The notes under the pieces are model-generated. The model was not told the origin of the DNA. It saw only the letters and a program-made list of their open reading frames with translations, and did no database searches. Source: Senegalia massiliensis (GTDB lineage Bacteria; Bacillota; Clostridia; Tissierellales; SIT17). From it: a stretch of DNA of 64,000 bases. The DNA is taken from NCBI RefSeq assembly GCF_009911265.1, contig NZ_QXXA01000001.1, forward strand, positions 1 to 64,000, in the 5' to 3' direction. The position numbers were made by a program, and so were the translations under genes. Of the stretch, positions 34,494-44,054 are shown piece after piece; position 1 is the stretch's first letter, and every line of letters begins with the position of its first letter.

Positions 34494-36491
34494 ATGAAAA
34501 TAGCATTAACAGGTAATCCTAATAGTGGTAAAACAACTATGTTTAACGCTATTACAGGAAGAATTGAACATGTTGGTAACTGGGCTGGAGTTACTATTGA
34601 TAAAAAAGAGGGAATTATAAAGGACAATTTAAATAAAACTGGTGTAGATATTACGGCAGTAGACCTTCCAGGAGCTTATTCAATGTCTCCTTTTACATCA
34701 GAAGAAACTATAACAAGGGATTTTGTGAAAAATGAAAATCCAGATGTAATAATTAATATTGTAGACGCTACAAATTTAAGCAGGAGTTTATTTTTTACAA
34801 CTCAACTAATGGAATTAGATATCCCAGTTGTAATAGCTCTTAATAAAAGTGATATAAATGAGAAAAAAGATACGAAAATTAGTATAGAAAATTTAAGTAA
34901 ATATTTAGGATGCCCTGTAGTAAAAACAGTATCAACAAAATCTCAAAATAACAATTTAGATACTTTAATTTCAAAAGCTGTAGAAGTTAAAGGAACAAAA
35001 CAAAAGGCTCCTTTTAAATATAAATATATTGATTTAAAGGATTCCGATGCTGTAAAAGATTCTGATAAGGCACGTTATAATTTTGTTAAAAAAGTTGTTG
35101 AAGAAGTTGAGACAAGAAAAATAGATAGTAATAAACAAACTAAGCAAGATGCAGTAGATAGGGTTTTAGCACATAAATGGATTGGATTACCGATTTTTGC
35201 ACTTATTATGTGGGCGGTATTTTCAATTTCACAAGAACATTTAGGACCATTTTTAGCAGATACGTTAGTAGCATGGATTGATAACTTATATGCAGTAGTA
35301 GAAAGTGCTTTAGGTGACAATGTATCTCCTTTTCTTAGCTCATTACTATTAGATGGTATTATTGGTGGTGTAGGTGCTGTAGTTGGATTTTTACCACTTA
35401 TTATGGTATTGTTTTTCTTATTGGCATTACTTGAAGATTGTGGCTATATGGCGCGTGTTGCAGTACTTATGGATCGTTTCTTTAAAAAAGTTGGTCTATC
35501 AGGTAAGTCTATTATACCTATGGTAATAGGTACAGGTTGTGCTATTCCTGGAATTATGGCAACTAGAACTATAAAAAATAAAAGACAAAGAAGAACTACG
35601 GCAATGTTAACACCATTTATGCCATGTGGTGCAAAATTACCAGTTATTGCGTTATTTGCTGGAGTATTTTTTGAAAATGCAGCGTGGGTTGGTACTTCTA
35701 TGTATTTTGCAGGAATTCTAATTATCATAATTAGCGCATTAGTAGTAGTAAGAATTACTGGAGAAAAAAATTCAAGATCATTCTTTATTATGGAGTTACC
35801 ACAATATAGATTTCCAAGCATCAAAAGAGCTACAGTTTCAATGTTTGCTCGTGCAAAAGCATTTATTGTAAAAGCAGGTACAATTATATTACTTTGTAAT
35901 GCTGCAGTACAAATTATGCAGACTTTTAATTGGAAGCTTCAAGTTGTAGCAGAGGGTGCACAAGATACAAGTATATTAGCGAGTATTGCTTCACCATTTG
36001 CAGTATTTCTTATACCTTTAGGATTTGGTGTATGGCAATTAGCAGCAGCAGCTATTACTGGTTTTATTGCAAAGGAAAATGTAGTTGGTACTTTAGCAGT
36101 AGTTTATTCAATCACAAACTTTATAGATACTGAAGAATTTGCATTAGTATCAGGAGCTGAAGATGTTGCAAGTGTTATGGGATTAACTTCAGTTGCAGCA
36201 CTATCTTATCTTGTATTTAACTTATTTACACCTCCATGCTTTGCTGCTATTGGTGCGATGAATTCAGAAATGGAAGATAATAGATGGCTTTGGGGTGGTA
36301 TTGCATTCCAGTTTGGAATGGGTTACTCAGTAGCTTTCTTTACTTATCAAATAGGCACATTAATAACAACAGGTTCTTTTGGTTCTGGTTTTATTGCAGG
36401 AGCTATTGCAGTAGGACTTATGATAGGGTATCTTGTATACCTTGTTATAAAAGGAAATAAAAAAGCAGCTCTTAAATTACAGGAGGCTTAG
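34494..36491 (+). CDS. feoB: Ferrous iron transporter FeoB
   Basis: A 665-aa polytopic GTPase permease. G1 is GNPNSGKTT (7-15), G3 is DLPGAYS, G4 is NKSD, then GDI-like and core gates with Cys (VIGTGCAIPGIMATRT and FMPCGAKLPV, Gate motifs 1 and 2). About ten C-terminal helices follow. ATG 34494 is chosen because GGGGAGG lies at 34481-34487; an upstream TTG at 34479 is inside that site. It imports Fe2+ across the cytoplasmic membrane with FeoA. It is standard length for short FeoB proteins. Confidence 0.95.
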   Translation: MKIALTGNPNSGKTTMFNAITGRIEHVGNWAGVTIDKKEGIIKDNLNKTGVDITAVDLPGAYSMSPFTSEETITRDFVKNENPDVIINIVDATNLSRSLFFTTQLMELDIPVVIALNKSDINEKKDTKISIENLSKYLGCPVVKTVSTKSQNNNLDTLISKAVEVKGTKQKAPFKYKYIDLKDSDAVKDSDKARYNFVKKVVEEVETRKIDSNKQTKQDAVDRVLAHKWIGLPIFALIMWAVFSISQEHLGPFLADTLVAWIDNLYAVVESALGDNVSPFLSSLLLDGIIGGVGAVVGFLPLIMVLFFLLALLEDCGYMARVAVLMDRFFKKVGLSGKSIIPMVIGTGCAIPGIMATRTIKNKRQRRTTAMLTPFMPCGAKLPVIALFAGVFFENAAWVGTSMYFAGILIIIISALVVVRITGEKNSRSFFIMELPQYRFPSIKRATVSMFARAKAFIVKAGTIILLCNAAVQIMQTFNWKLQVVAEGAQDTSILASIASPFAVFLIPLGFGVWQLAAAAITGFIAKENVVGTLAVVYSITNFIDTEEFALVSGAEDVASVMGLTSVAALSYLVFNLFTPPCFAAIGAMNSEMEDNRWLWGGIAFQFGMGYSVAFFTYQIGTLITTGSFGSGFIAGAIAVGLMIGYLVYLVIKGNKKAALKLQEA

Positions 36492-36499
36492 GTGATATT

Positions 36500-36649
36500 A
36501 TGGTAAATATAATAGTTGGTTTAATTATTTTTGTAATCATTGGACTATCAATTGGAAAGGTTGTTAAAGAGAAAAAAAGAGGAACAAAATGTATTGGATG
36601 CCCTCATGGAGGAGCTAATAGTAATAAAAACAACTGCAATTGTAGTTAA
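36500..36649 (+). CDS. FeoB-associated Cys-rich membrane protein
   Basis: A 49-aa protein with one N-terminal membrane helix (IIVGLIIFVIIGLSIGKVV) and a short Cys-rich tail (CIGCPHGG, NNCNCS), which is the pattern of the FeoB-associated Cys-rich membrane protein family found beside feoB in clostridia. It starts 9 bases after feoB with a GGAGG site inside the feoB 3' end. Its tail may carry an Fe or Fe-S site. Role unknown. Confidence 0.8.
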   Translation: MVNIIVGLIIFVIIGLSIGKVVKEKKRGTKCIGCPHGGANSNKNNCNCS

Positions 36650-36671
36650 ATAAAATAGTATAAATATTATT

Positions 36672-36703
36672 AAAACCTGAAGTTAAATACTTCAGGTTTT
36701 AAT
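36672..36703 (+). terminator. Terminator of the feo operon
   Basis: AAAACCTGAAGT pairs perfectly with ACTTCAGGTTTT around a 5-base loop. The T tract on its 3' side is short. Confidence 0.8.
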
Positions 36704-36846
36704 AATGAATAAAAATTATAATTTAAAATTGTAGCGGTACAATAGCAATTAAATAAGTAAAATAGAATTTACAGCAATACACTTCCGTGATAAACTAAAA
36801 TTAAGATTAATAAAATGTTAATTTTTATATTAAGGGGGTATTTATT

Positions 36847-37374
36847 ATGGGCAAAAATGCAATTGACAACAAAATTCAAAATTTAACAATTTTAGGGCTT
36901 TTAATAGCATTAGTAGCTGTATCAACAATGATGATTAAAGTTCCTGTGGTTTCAACGGAAGGTTATGTTCATTTAGGAGATAGTATGATATTTCTATCGG
37001 CAATTATTTTTGGTAAAAAGAAAGGTGCTATTGCAGGAGGAATTGGTTCAGCTATGGCTGATTTACTTTTAGGTTATACTCATTGGATAATTCCTACTCT
37101 TATAATAAAAGGGTTAATGGGATATTTTGTTGGATTAATTTCTAATGGTGAAAGTGATAATTTAATAAATGTTAGAAATAGTATTTCATTAATATTTGGA
37201 GCTATATGGATGGTTTTTGGATATTTTATTGCTGGCGGTATTATGAAAGGAAGTTTTTTAGTAGCAGCAACTAGTATTCCTGCAAACTCTATTCAAGCAT
37301 TTGCAGGAGCATTAATATTTATACCAATAGGAATTGCATTAAAAAAAACCAAATATTTTAATCAATATGCTTAG
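36847..37374 (+). CDS. ECF transporter S component
   Basis: The 175-aa membrane protein has about five to six helices and the S-component pattern of the DUF1393-like branch: VHLGDSMIFLSAIIFGKKKG, GGIGSAMADLLLGYTHWIIPTLIIKGLMGY, then a Ser/Ala-rich last helix. These proteins bind a vitamin or similar small ligand and use an ECF ATPase/T module encoded elsewhere. It has its own ribosome site (AAGGGGG) and terminator, so it is a lone S component. Ligand not inferable. The 197 bp upstream show no gene. Confidence 0.85.
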   Translation: MGKNAIDNKIQNLTILGLLIALVAVSTMMIKVPVVSTEGYVHLGDSMIFLSAIIFGKKKGAIAGGIGSAMADLLLGYTHWIIPTLIIKGLMGYFVGLISNGESDNLINVRNSISLIFGAIWMVFGYFIAGGIMKGSFLVAATSIPANSIQAFAGALIFIPIGIALKKTKYFNQYA

Positions 37375-37413
37375 TTAGAATACATTTTGTTTAAAAAAAT
37401 ACCATTGAAAGTT

Positions 37414-37472
37414 AATACCATAATAAAAGATAAGCTAAATATATTTAGCTTATCTTTTATTATGGTATTTTT
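37414..37472 (+). terminator. Long-stem terminator
   Basis: Two perfect 28-bp arms (37414-37441 and 37442-37469) followed by T. It lies 40 bases after the ECF S-component stop. Confidence 0.8.
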
Positions 37473-37564
37473 ACTATGCTTATAAAACTTTATATTACTT
37501 AAAATTTTTATTTGAATCTTACATGTTCTTAAGTTTATTTAATATTAAAAAAATAATGCATATA

Positions 37565-37602
37565 TGTTATAATGGAAATGATAGCAATTGAAAATGTTTT
37601 CA
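37565..37602 (+). promoter_or_regulatory. hut promoter with cre-like site
   Basis: An extended -10 (TGT then TATAAT at 37568-37573) is followed within 16 bases by TGAAAATGTTTTCA (37589-37602), which fits the CcpA cre consensus with one mismatch. It is positioned just past the probable start of transcription, so catabolite repression of histidine use is likely. Confidence 0.6.
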
Positions 37603-37669
37603 TTATTAATAGGATAAAATTAGTTTTATATAATATATAAATAAATTAATTAATAAAGGAGTTGTTTAA

Positions 37670-38548
37670 ATGAAAGTATTACTTGCAGAAGTAAATATTA
37701 GTGAAGGTACAGACTTAGAAAAAGTACAACAAGTAAAAGAAGCTTTAATGGAAAATGGGGATTTAGAACTCATTGATCAAAACTCTGATAAAGATCATAA
37801 TAGAAGCGTTTTTACTTATAAAGGTGATCCTAAGGCAGTTTTAGAAGGTACAAAAAGATTATCAAAAAAAGCTCTTGAGTTAATTGATATGACTAAGCAC
37901 AAAGGTAGTCATCCAAGAATGGGAGCTATAGATGTAGTACCATTTATACCTGTAAAAAATGTATCAAAACAAGAAGCAGTAGAAATTGCTAAGGAATATG
38001 GAAAATACTTAGGTAGTCTTGGAGTACCTGTATATTATTATGAAGATGCAGCGACAAGAGATAATAGAAAAAGTTTAGTTAAAATTAGAAAAGGACAATA
38101 TGAAGCATTTGAAGAAAAGATGAAAGATGAAAACTGGGCTCCAGATGAAGGTCCATTCGAGTTTAATCCAAAAGCAGGTGCAACTGTTACAGGTGTAAGA
38201 TTTGCCCTTATAGCTTTTAATGTAAATATAGATACAGAAGATAAAGAAGTTGCAAAGAAAGTAGTTAAAGCTATACGTGGTGCTAAAGGTGGCTATAAGC
38301 ATGTAAGAGCTATAGCATTAGATATACCCGAGAAAAAACAAGTTCAAATTTCAATGAATCTTACTAATTATGAAGAAACACCTATCCATAGGGTTTATGA
38401 AACTATTAAATCAGAACTTTCTAGATATAATGTAAATGTAGTTAGCACTGAATTAGTAGGTCCAGTACCTGCATATGCTTTAAAAGAATTACTTCAATTC
38501 TATATTAAATTAAATGATGATTTTGAAGTAGAACAAATCTATATGTAA
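37670..38548 (+). CDS. ftcD: Glutamate formimidoyltransferase
   Basis: The 292-aa enzyme transfers the formimino group of N-formimino-L-glutamate to tetrahydrofolate, giving glutamate. Family marks: LLAEVNISEGTDLEKVQQV, SDKDHNRSVFTYKGDP (His around residue 45), HKGSHPRMGAIDVVPFIP (the conserved H.G.HPR region, 80-97) and GVRFALIAFNVNI. It is the formiminotransferase domain only, without cyclodeaminase, which is usual for anaerobes using a separate FchA. It leads the hut cluster, with AAGGAG before the ATG. The product glutamate feeds the proline pathway nearby. Confidence 0.95.
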   Translation: MKVLLAEVNISEGTDLEKVQQVKEALMENGDLELIDQNSDKDHNRSVFTYKGDPKAVLEGTKRLSKKALELIDMTKHKGSHPRMGAIDVVPFIPVKNVSKQEAVEIAKEYGKYLGSLGVPVYYYEDAATRDNRKSLVKIRKGQYEAFEEKMKDENWAPDEGPFEFNPKAGATVTGVRFALIAFNVNIDTEDKEVAKKVVKAIRGAKGGYKHVRAIALDIPEKKQVQISMNLTNYEETPIHRVYETIKSELSRYNVNVVSTELVGPVPAYALKELLQFYIKLNDDFEVEQIYM

Positions 38549-38682
38549 TTAATATCATCACCCTTTAATAATCTTGATATATTGCTTATATTTAAGAATT
38601 GTGTTAAAATTATTTAATAATTTATTTTGATTAGTTCTTTTTGGGACTAACTATAAATAAAATATTTAAAAGGGGTGATGTA

Positions 38683-39987
38683 ATGTTAACTAATCCAGTA
38701 TTAATTTCAGTAATAGTAATGGTTATTCTTAGTTTAATAAAAGTGAATATATTAATAGCACTTATTTTAGCTGCCATAACTGGAGGATTAATTTCAGGAA
38801 TGGGGTTAGGAGAAACAATGAAAATCTTAATAGAAGGTATGGGAGGAAATGCAGAAACTGCTCTATCCTATATTTTATTAGGTGCCTTAGCATTTGCTAT
38901 TGGAAAAACAGGTGCAGCAGAAATATTAGCTTTAAAAATTGGTTCAGTAATAAAAAACAAAAAGGTTATATTTATTTTTTTAATAGCAGGTATTGCATGT
39001 TTATCTCAAAATTTAATACCGGTTCATATAGCCTTTATACCAATATTAATTCCGCCACTTATTACAGTGATGAATAAGCTAAAAATAGATAGAAGAGCTG
39101 TAGCATGTGCATTGACTTTTGGTCTTAAAGCACCTTATATTATGATACCAGCAGGCTTTGGTCTCATATTTCATAATATAATTAGAGATTCTTTAATAGA
39201 AAATGGTATGGATGTTGTGACAGGAATGGTTTGGAAATCAATGCTTTTACCAGGTCTTGGAATGGTAGTAGGACTATTTATAGCTATTTTAATTTCATAT
39301 AGAAAACCTAGAAAATATGAAGAAACTGAAGTAATGGAACCTGATACAGATTATACAATAGATACAAATTTGAATCGTGCTCATATAGGGGCAATTGTAG
39401 GAGCTATAGCTGCATTTACAATTCAAATAATTACAGAGTCATTACCAGTAGGAGCAATTATAGGACTTGTAATAATGTTAGTTTTTGGAGGATTTAAATG
39501 GAATGATATGGATGATGTTATAACAGGTGGAATAGGTCTTATGGGATTTATAGCTTTTGTTATGTTGGTTGCTTCAGGATATGCATCTGTTATAAGAGCT
39601 ACAGGAGGCGTAGATTCTCTAGTTGAAGCAAGTGTAAGTATTATGGGAGGTAGCAAACTAATATCAGCATTTTTAATGTTATTAATAGGATTAGTAATAA
39701 CAATGGGTATAGGTACTTCATTTGGAACTATTCCTATATTAGCAGCTATATTTGTGCCAATTGCTATAGCTATGGGATTTAGTCCTGCAGCTACTATTGC
39801 TTTAGTAGGTACTGCTGGTGCTCTTGGAGATGCAGGATCTCCTGCTTCTGATAGTACACTTGGACCAACAGCTGGATTGAATGTAGATGGACAACATGAT
39901 CATATATGGGATACCTCTGTTCCAACATTTTTACATTATAATATACCATTATTAATAATGGGTACAATTGCAGCAGTTTTATTATAA
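38683..39987 (+). CDS. Na+/H+ antiporter-family transporter, probable histidine permease
   Basis: A 434-aa protein with about 12 helices of the NhaC/YuiF-like antiporter family: ILAAITGGLISGMGLGETMKI, ALAFAIGKTG, ACLSQNLIPVHIAFIPIL, GTSFGTIPILA and GDAGSPASDSTLGPTAGLN. The start is ATG 38683 behind AAGGGGTGA; the frame extends upstream to 38641 without a ribosome site. Gene position inside a ftcD-hutH-hutU cluster makes histidine (or urocanate) the likely substrate. That is inference from context, though YuiF-type relatives are often assigned to histidine uptake. Confidence 0.8.
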   Translation: MLTNPVLISVIVMVILSLIKVNILIALILAAITGGLISGMGLGETMKILIEGMGGNAETALSYILLGALAFAIGKTGAAEILALKIGSVIKNKKVIFIFLIAGIACLSQNLIPVHIAFIPILIPPLITVMNKLKIDRRAVACALTFGLKAPYIMIPAGFGLIFHNIIRDSLIENGMDVVTGMVWKSMLLPGLGMVVGLFIAILISYRKPRKYEETEVMEPDTDYTIDTNLNRAHIGAIVGAIAAFTIQIITESLPVGAIIGLVIMLVFGGFKWNDMDDVITGGIGLMGFIAFVMLVASGYASVIRATGGVDSLVEASVSIMGGSKLISAFLMLLIGLVITMGIGTSFGTIPILAAIFVPIAIAMGFSPAATIALVGTAGALGDAGSPASDSTLGPTAGLNVDGQHDHIWDTSVPTFLHYNIPLLIMGTIAAVLL

Positions 39988-40008
39988 AATAATTATTGGA
40001 GGAATAAA

Positions 40009-41538
40009 ATGACAGAAATATTAATTGATGGTCAAAATTTAGATTTAGATATGTTTATTGAAGTTGTAAGAAATAATAAAAAGATTAAATTGTCAGAACA
40101 ATCTATAAAAAATATAAATAATTCAAGGGCTCTAGTAGATAGATATGTTGATGAAGAAAAAGTTGTATATGGTATAACTACAGGGTTTGGGAAATTTAGT
40201 GATGTAATTATATCAAAACAAGATACAAAAAAACTACAAAAAAACTTAATTATAAGTCATTCTTGTGGTGTTGGAGAACATTTTAGTGAAGAAGTTGTAA
40301 GAGGTATAATGTTACTTAGAATTAATGCCCTTTCTAAAGGGTACTCAGGTATTCGATTATCAACTGTAAATACTTTAGTAGAAATGTTAAATAAAGGAGT
40401 TCACCCTGTGATACCTGAGCAAGGTTCACTTGGTGCAAGTGGTGACTTAGCTCCTTTGGCTCATATGGTTCTTGTAATGTTTGGAGAAGGTAAGGCCATA
40501 TATGAAGGTGAAGAATTACCTGGGAAATTAGCTATGGAAAAAGCAGGTATTAAAACTATAGATTTGACTTCAAAAGAAGGGCTTGCGCTTATTAATGGAA
40601 CTCAAGTTATGACTTCAGTAGGTGCTTTAACAATATATGATGCTTTAAGTTTAAGTAAATTAGCAGATATTTCTGCTGCTTTAACAAATGAAGCTTTAAA
40701 TGGGATAACAGATGCATATGATGAAAAAATACACAAAGCTAGAAATCATATTGGACAAATAAATACAGGGCAAAATCTATTAGATATATTAAATGATAGT
40801 AAAATGACTACTAGACAAGGAGAAAAAAGAGTACAAGATGCATATTCTTTAAGATGTACTCCACAAGTACATGGAGCTAGTAAAGATTGTTTTAGTTATG
40901 CTAAAGAAAAGATAGAACTTGAGATGAATGCAGCAACTGACAATCCTTTAATATTTACTGAAGAAGAACAGGTAATATCTGGAGGTAATTTTCATGGGCA
41001 ACCTATGGCAATAACATTTGATTTTCTTGGCATTGGTATAGCAGAACTTGCTAACATATCTGAAAGAAGGCTTGAAAGATTAGTAAATCCTGCACTTAGT
41101 GAAGGACTTCCAGCATTTCTAGTTAAAAAAGGTGGATTAAATTCTGGATTTATGATTGTACAATACTCTGCTGCTTCTTTAGTGTCAGAAAATAAAGTTT
41201 TAGCTCATCCTGCTAGTGTTGATTCCATTACATCTTCTGCGAATCAAGAAGATCATGTTTCTATGGGAACTATCTCAGCTAGACATGCCAGAGATATACT
41301 AAATAATTCAAGGAAAGTCATAGCTATGGAAATGCTAGCTGCTTGTCAAGCTATTGATTTAAGAGGCAATGCTGGATTAGGAGTTGGAAGTGAAATTGCT
41401 TATAATATAATTAGAGAAGAGATTCCTACTTTGACAGAAGATAGAATAATGCATGAAGATATAGAAAAAACAGAAAGAGTATTAAAAAGTGAAAAAATAA
41501 TTTCTAAAGTAGAAGAAAAAATTGGAAGAGTATTATAA
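40009..41538 (+). CDS. hutH: Histidine ammonia-lyase
   Basis: 509 aa. The self-formed MIO cofactor site is Ala-Ser-Gly at 143-145 in GSLGASGDLAPL. Further family motifs are VYGITTGFGKFSDV (about 52-66), NGTQVMTS, QDAYSLRCTPQVHGA, TDNPLIF and HGQPMAI. It removes ammonia from L-histidine to form trans-urocanate, the first step of histidine degradation. AGGAGG-like site 21 bases after the transporter stop; the next gene hutU starts 12 bases after its end. Confidence 0.97.
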   Translation: MTEILIDGQNLDLDMFIEVVRNNKKIKLSEQSIKNINNSRALVDRYVDEEKVVYGITTGFGKFSDVIISKQDTKKLQKNLIISHSCGVGEHFSEEVVRGIMLLRINALSKGYSGIRLSTVNTLVEMLNKGVHPVIPEQGSLGASGDLAPLAHMVLVMFGEGKAIYEGEELPGKLAMEKAGIKTIDLTSKEGLALINGTQVMTSVGALTIYDALSLSKLADISAALTNEALNGITDAYDEKIHKARNHIGQINTGQNLLDILNDSKMTTRQGEKRVQDAYSLRCTPQVHGASKDCFSYAKEKIELEMNAATDNPLIFTEEEQVISGGNFHGQPMAITFDFLGIGIAELANISERRLERLVNPALSEGLPAFLVKKGGLNSGFMIVQYSAASLVSENKVLAHPASVDSITSSANQEDHVSMGTISARHARDILNNSRKVIAMEMLAACQAIDLRGNAGLGVGSEIAYNIIREEIPTLTEDRIMHEDIEKTERVLKSEKIISKVEEKIGRVL

Positions 41539-41550
41539 GGAGGACTAAAG

Positions 41551-43533
41551 ATGGATATTAAATTACCAAATACTTTGCCACCAAAAAAAGACTTTATTAA
41601 AGGCATACGAAGAGCACCTGTTAGAGAATTAACATTAACTCAAAATGAGATTAAGATAGCACTTAAAAATGCTTTAAGATATATTCCTGAAGAATTACAT
41701 GAAGAAATAGCACCTGAATTTTTAGAGGAGCTTCTTACTCGAGGAAGAATTTATGGTTATAGATATAGACCTGAAGATAAATTATATGGAAAGCCTATAG
41801 ATGAATATAAAGGGAAATGTATAGAAGGAAAAGCGTTTCAAGTTATGATTGATAATAACTTGGATTTTGATGTAGCTTTATATCCTTATGAACTTGTAAC
41901 ATATGGTGAAACAGGTCAAGTTTTTCAAAATTGGATGCAATATAGATTAGTTAAAATGTATTTGGAAAATTTAACAGATACACAAACACTTGTTATTGCA
42001 TCAGGACATCCTTTAGGAGTGTTTGAATCTTCTAAAACTAGTCCAAGAGTTATAATTACAAATTCTTTAATGATAGGGATGTTTGATGATCAAAAAAATT
42101 GGATAAAAGCTCAAGCAATGGGAGTAGCTAATTATGGTCAAATGACAGCAGGAGGATGGATGTATATTGGTCCTCAAGGCATCGTTCATGGTACTTATAA
42201 TACTATACTCAATGCAGGAAGAATGAAATTGAATGTTGCTGATGATGGTGATTTAAGAGGATATTTATTTGTTTCTTCTGGTCTTGGAGGTATGAGTGGA
42301 GCTCAAGGGAAAGCTGCAAAAATTGCAAATGCAGTCTCTATAATAGCAGAAGTAGATAAATCAAGAATAGAAACTAGACTTGAACAAGGTTGGATAGATG
42401 AATCATATGAAGATTTAAAATCATTATTTGAAAAAGTAGAAAAATCATTACAAAATAAAGAATCTATTGCTTATGCATATCATGGTAATATAATTGATTT
42501 ATTAGAGTATACAGTAGAAAATAACATAAATATTCATTTGCTTTCAGACCAAACTTCATGTCATGCTCCTTATGATGGAGGGTATTGTCCACAAGGATTA
42601 ACTTTTGACGAGAGAACTGAACTTTTAGATAAGGATAAAGAAAAATTTATTGAACTAGTGGATGAATCTTTAAGACATCATTTCAGATTAATACAAGAAT
42701 TAAGTAATAGAGGAACATATTTCTTTGACTATGGTAATAGCTTTATGAAAGCTATTTATGATGCGGGTGAAAAAACTATTGCTAAAAATGGTGTTGATGA
42801 ATCAGAAGGGTTTATATTCCCATCTTATGTAGAAGATATTATGGGACCTATGTTATTCGATTATGGATATGGACCATTTAGATGGGTGTGCTTAAGTAGA
42901 AATCATGAAGATTTAATAAAAACTGATAAAGCTGCAATGGATATAATAGATCCTGATAGAAGAGGTCAAGATAGAGATAATTATATTTGGATAAGAGATG
43001 CAGAAAAAAATGGTTTAGTTGTAGGAACTGAAGCTAGAATATTATATCAAGATGCCATAGGAAGACGTGATATAGCATTAAGATTTAATGAAATGGTAAG
43101 AAAAGGTGAGATAGGTCCTGTAATGCTTGGTCGTGATCATCATGATACAGGAGGAACTGATTCTCCTTTTAGAGAAACAGCAAATATTAAAGATGGTAGC
43201 AATATCATGGCTGATATGGCAACACATTGTTTTGCGGGAAATGCTGCTAGAGGAATGAGTCTTATAGCTCTTCATAATGGAGGAGGAGTAGGCATAGGTA
43301 AGTCCATAAATGGTGGATTTGGTATGGTTTTAGATGGTAGTGAAAGGGTTGATGAAATATTAAGAACTTCTATTCCGTGGGATGTAATGGGAGGAGTTGC
43401 AAGAAGAAACTGGGCTAGGAATGAAAATTCTATAGAAACTTGTAAAGAATATAATGAAAAGTTCTCTGGTAGTAATCATATAACTATACCTAATTTAGCA
43501 GATGATAAATTAATAGATAAATTAGTAAAATAA
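41551..43533 (+). CDS. hutU: Urocanate hydratase
   Basis: A 660-aa NAD-dependent enzyme that hydrates urocanate to imidazolone propionate. Characteristic segments: QTLVIASGHPLGVF, AGGWMYIGPQGIVHGT, FVSSGLGGMSGAQGKAAK (NAD loop), DQTSCHAPYDGGYCPQG (conserved Cys and Tyr), HHDTGGTDSPFRET and GGGVGIGKS. Length fits the longer urocanase form common in Firmicutes. It is the last hut gene here; the next step, hutI, is not in the window. Confidence 0.96.
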   Translation: MDIKLPNTLPPKKDFIKGIRRAPVRELTLTQNEIKIALKNALRYIPEELHEEIAPEFLEELLTRGRIYGYRYRPEDKLYGKPIDEYKGKCIEGKAFQVMIDNNLDFDVALYPYELVTYGETGQVFQNWMQYRLVKMYLENLTDTQTLVIASGHPLGVFESSKTSPRVIITNSLMIGMFDDQKNWIKAQAMGVANYGQMTAGGWMYIGPQGIVHGTYNTILNAGRMKLNVADDGDLRGYLFVSSGLGGMSGAQGKAAKIANAVSIIAEVDKSRIETRLEQGWIDESYEDLKSLFEKVEKSLQNKESIAYAYHGNIIDLLEYTVENNINIHLLSDQTSCHAPYDGGYCPQGLTFDERTELLDKDKEKFIELVDESLRHHFRLIQELSNRGTYFFDYGNSFMKAIYDAGEKTIAKNGVDESEGFIFPSYVEDIMGPMLFDYGYGPFRWVCLSRNHEDLIKTDKAAMDIIDPDRRGQDRDNYIWIRDAEKNGLVVGTEARILYQDAIGRRDIALRFNEMVRKGEIGPVMLGRDHHDTGGTDSPFRETANIKDGSNIMADMATHCFAGNAARGMSLIALHNGGGVGIGKSINGGFGMVLDGSERVDEILRTSIPWDVMGGVARRNWARNENSIETCKEYNEKFSGSNHITIPNLADDKLIDKLVK

Positions 43534-43551
43534 CAAATTAAAATATTATAT

Positions 43552-43585
43552 AAAAATTGGAATGATATATATCATTCCAATTTTT
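43552..43585. terminator. Bidirectional terminator between hutU and the holin-family gene
   Basis: A perfect palindrome with 17-bp arms flanked by A5 and T5, between convergent genes. It can terminate both. Confidence 0.85.
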
Positions 43586-43592
43586 ATTATAT

Positions 43593-43934
43593 TTACATTA
43601 CTTTTTTATCTTCAGGAATAAACACATCTACTACTCCAAGTATGAGAGCACCGATAAGAGCACCTAATAATGTTACTGTGAAACCATCTACAATCATGCC
43701 AGTTATATACAATATAACAGCTGCTACAATAAAACCTACAATACCTCTACCAAAAGGTGATGCATCTATATTTGTTAATTTTAATATTATCCAATCAAGT
43801 AAACCAATGACTATAGCAGCAAGTACCAGTGACCATACTCCTCCTTGGTTTGACATACCTGGAACAAAAAAAGCTGTGATTGCTATAGCTAGAGCAGCTA
43901 CTATTATTTTAATAATTAATTTTCCTATACTCAT
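43593..43934 (-). CDS. Phage holin family 4 / YvlD-like membrane protein
   Basis: 113 aa with four hydrophobic segments (KLIIKIIVAALAIAITAFFV, VWSLVLAAIVIGLLDWIILK, GIVGFIVAAVILYITGMIV, LLGALIGALILGVVDVFI) in the PF04020 pattern. YvlD-type proteins are widespread housekeeping-like membrane proteins despite the phage name. The start is taken at MSIGKL (43934) behind GAAAGGAG; a ten-residue upstream extension to 43964 has no site. Confidence 0.82.
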   Translation of the reverse strand: MSIGKLIIKIIVAALAIAITAFFVPGMSNQGGVWSLVLAAIVIGLLDWIILKLTNIDASPFGRGIVGFIVAAVILYITGMIVDGFTVTLLGALIGALILGVVDVFIPEDKKVM

Positions 43935-44054
43935 AACAATTCTCCTTTCAGATTTAGATATCACATAGTATTTGAAAGTTATGGGATATAAATATTATTA
44001 TTTAGTAAAAAAAGAAAATTATTCAAAGAAATTATAAATATAGATTATTTTTTA

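Noticed and set aside
35444-35824. 126-codon minus-strand frame opposite feoB
   Set aside because: Pure antisense of a well-conserved gene, with no ribosome site or protein-family signal.
43642-43968. 108-codon plus-strand frame opposite the holin-family gene
   Set aside because: The minus-strand frame has the membrane pattern and the ribosome site; this is its shadow.
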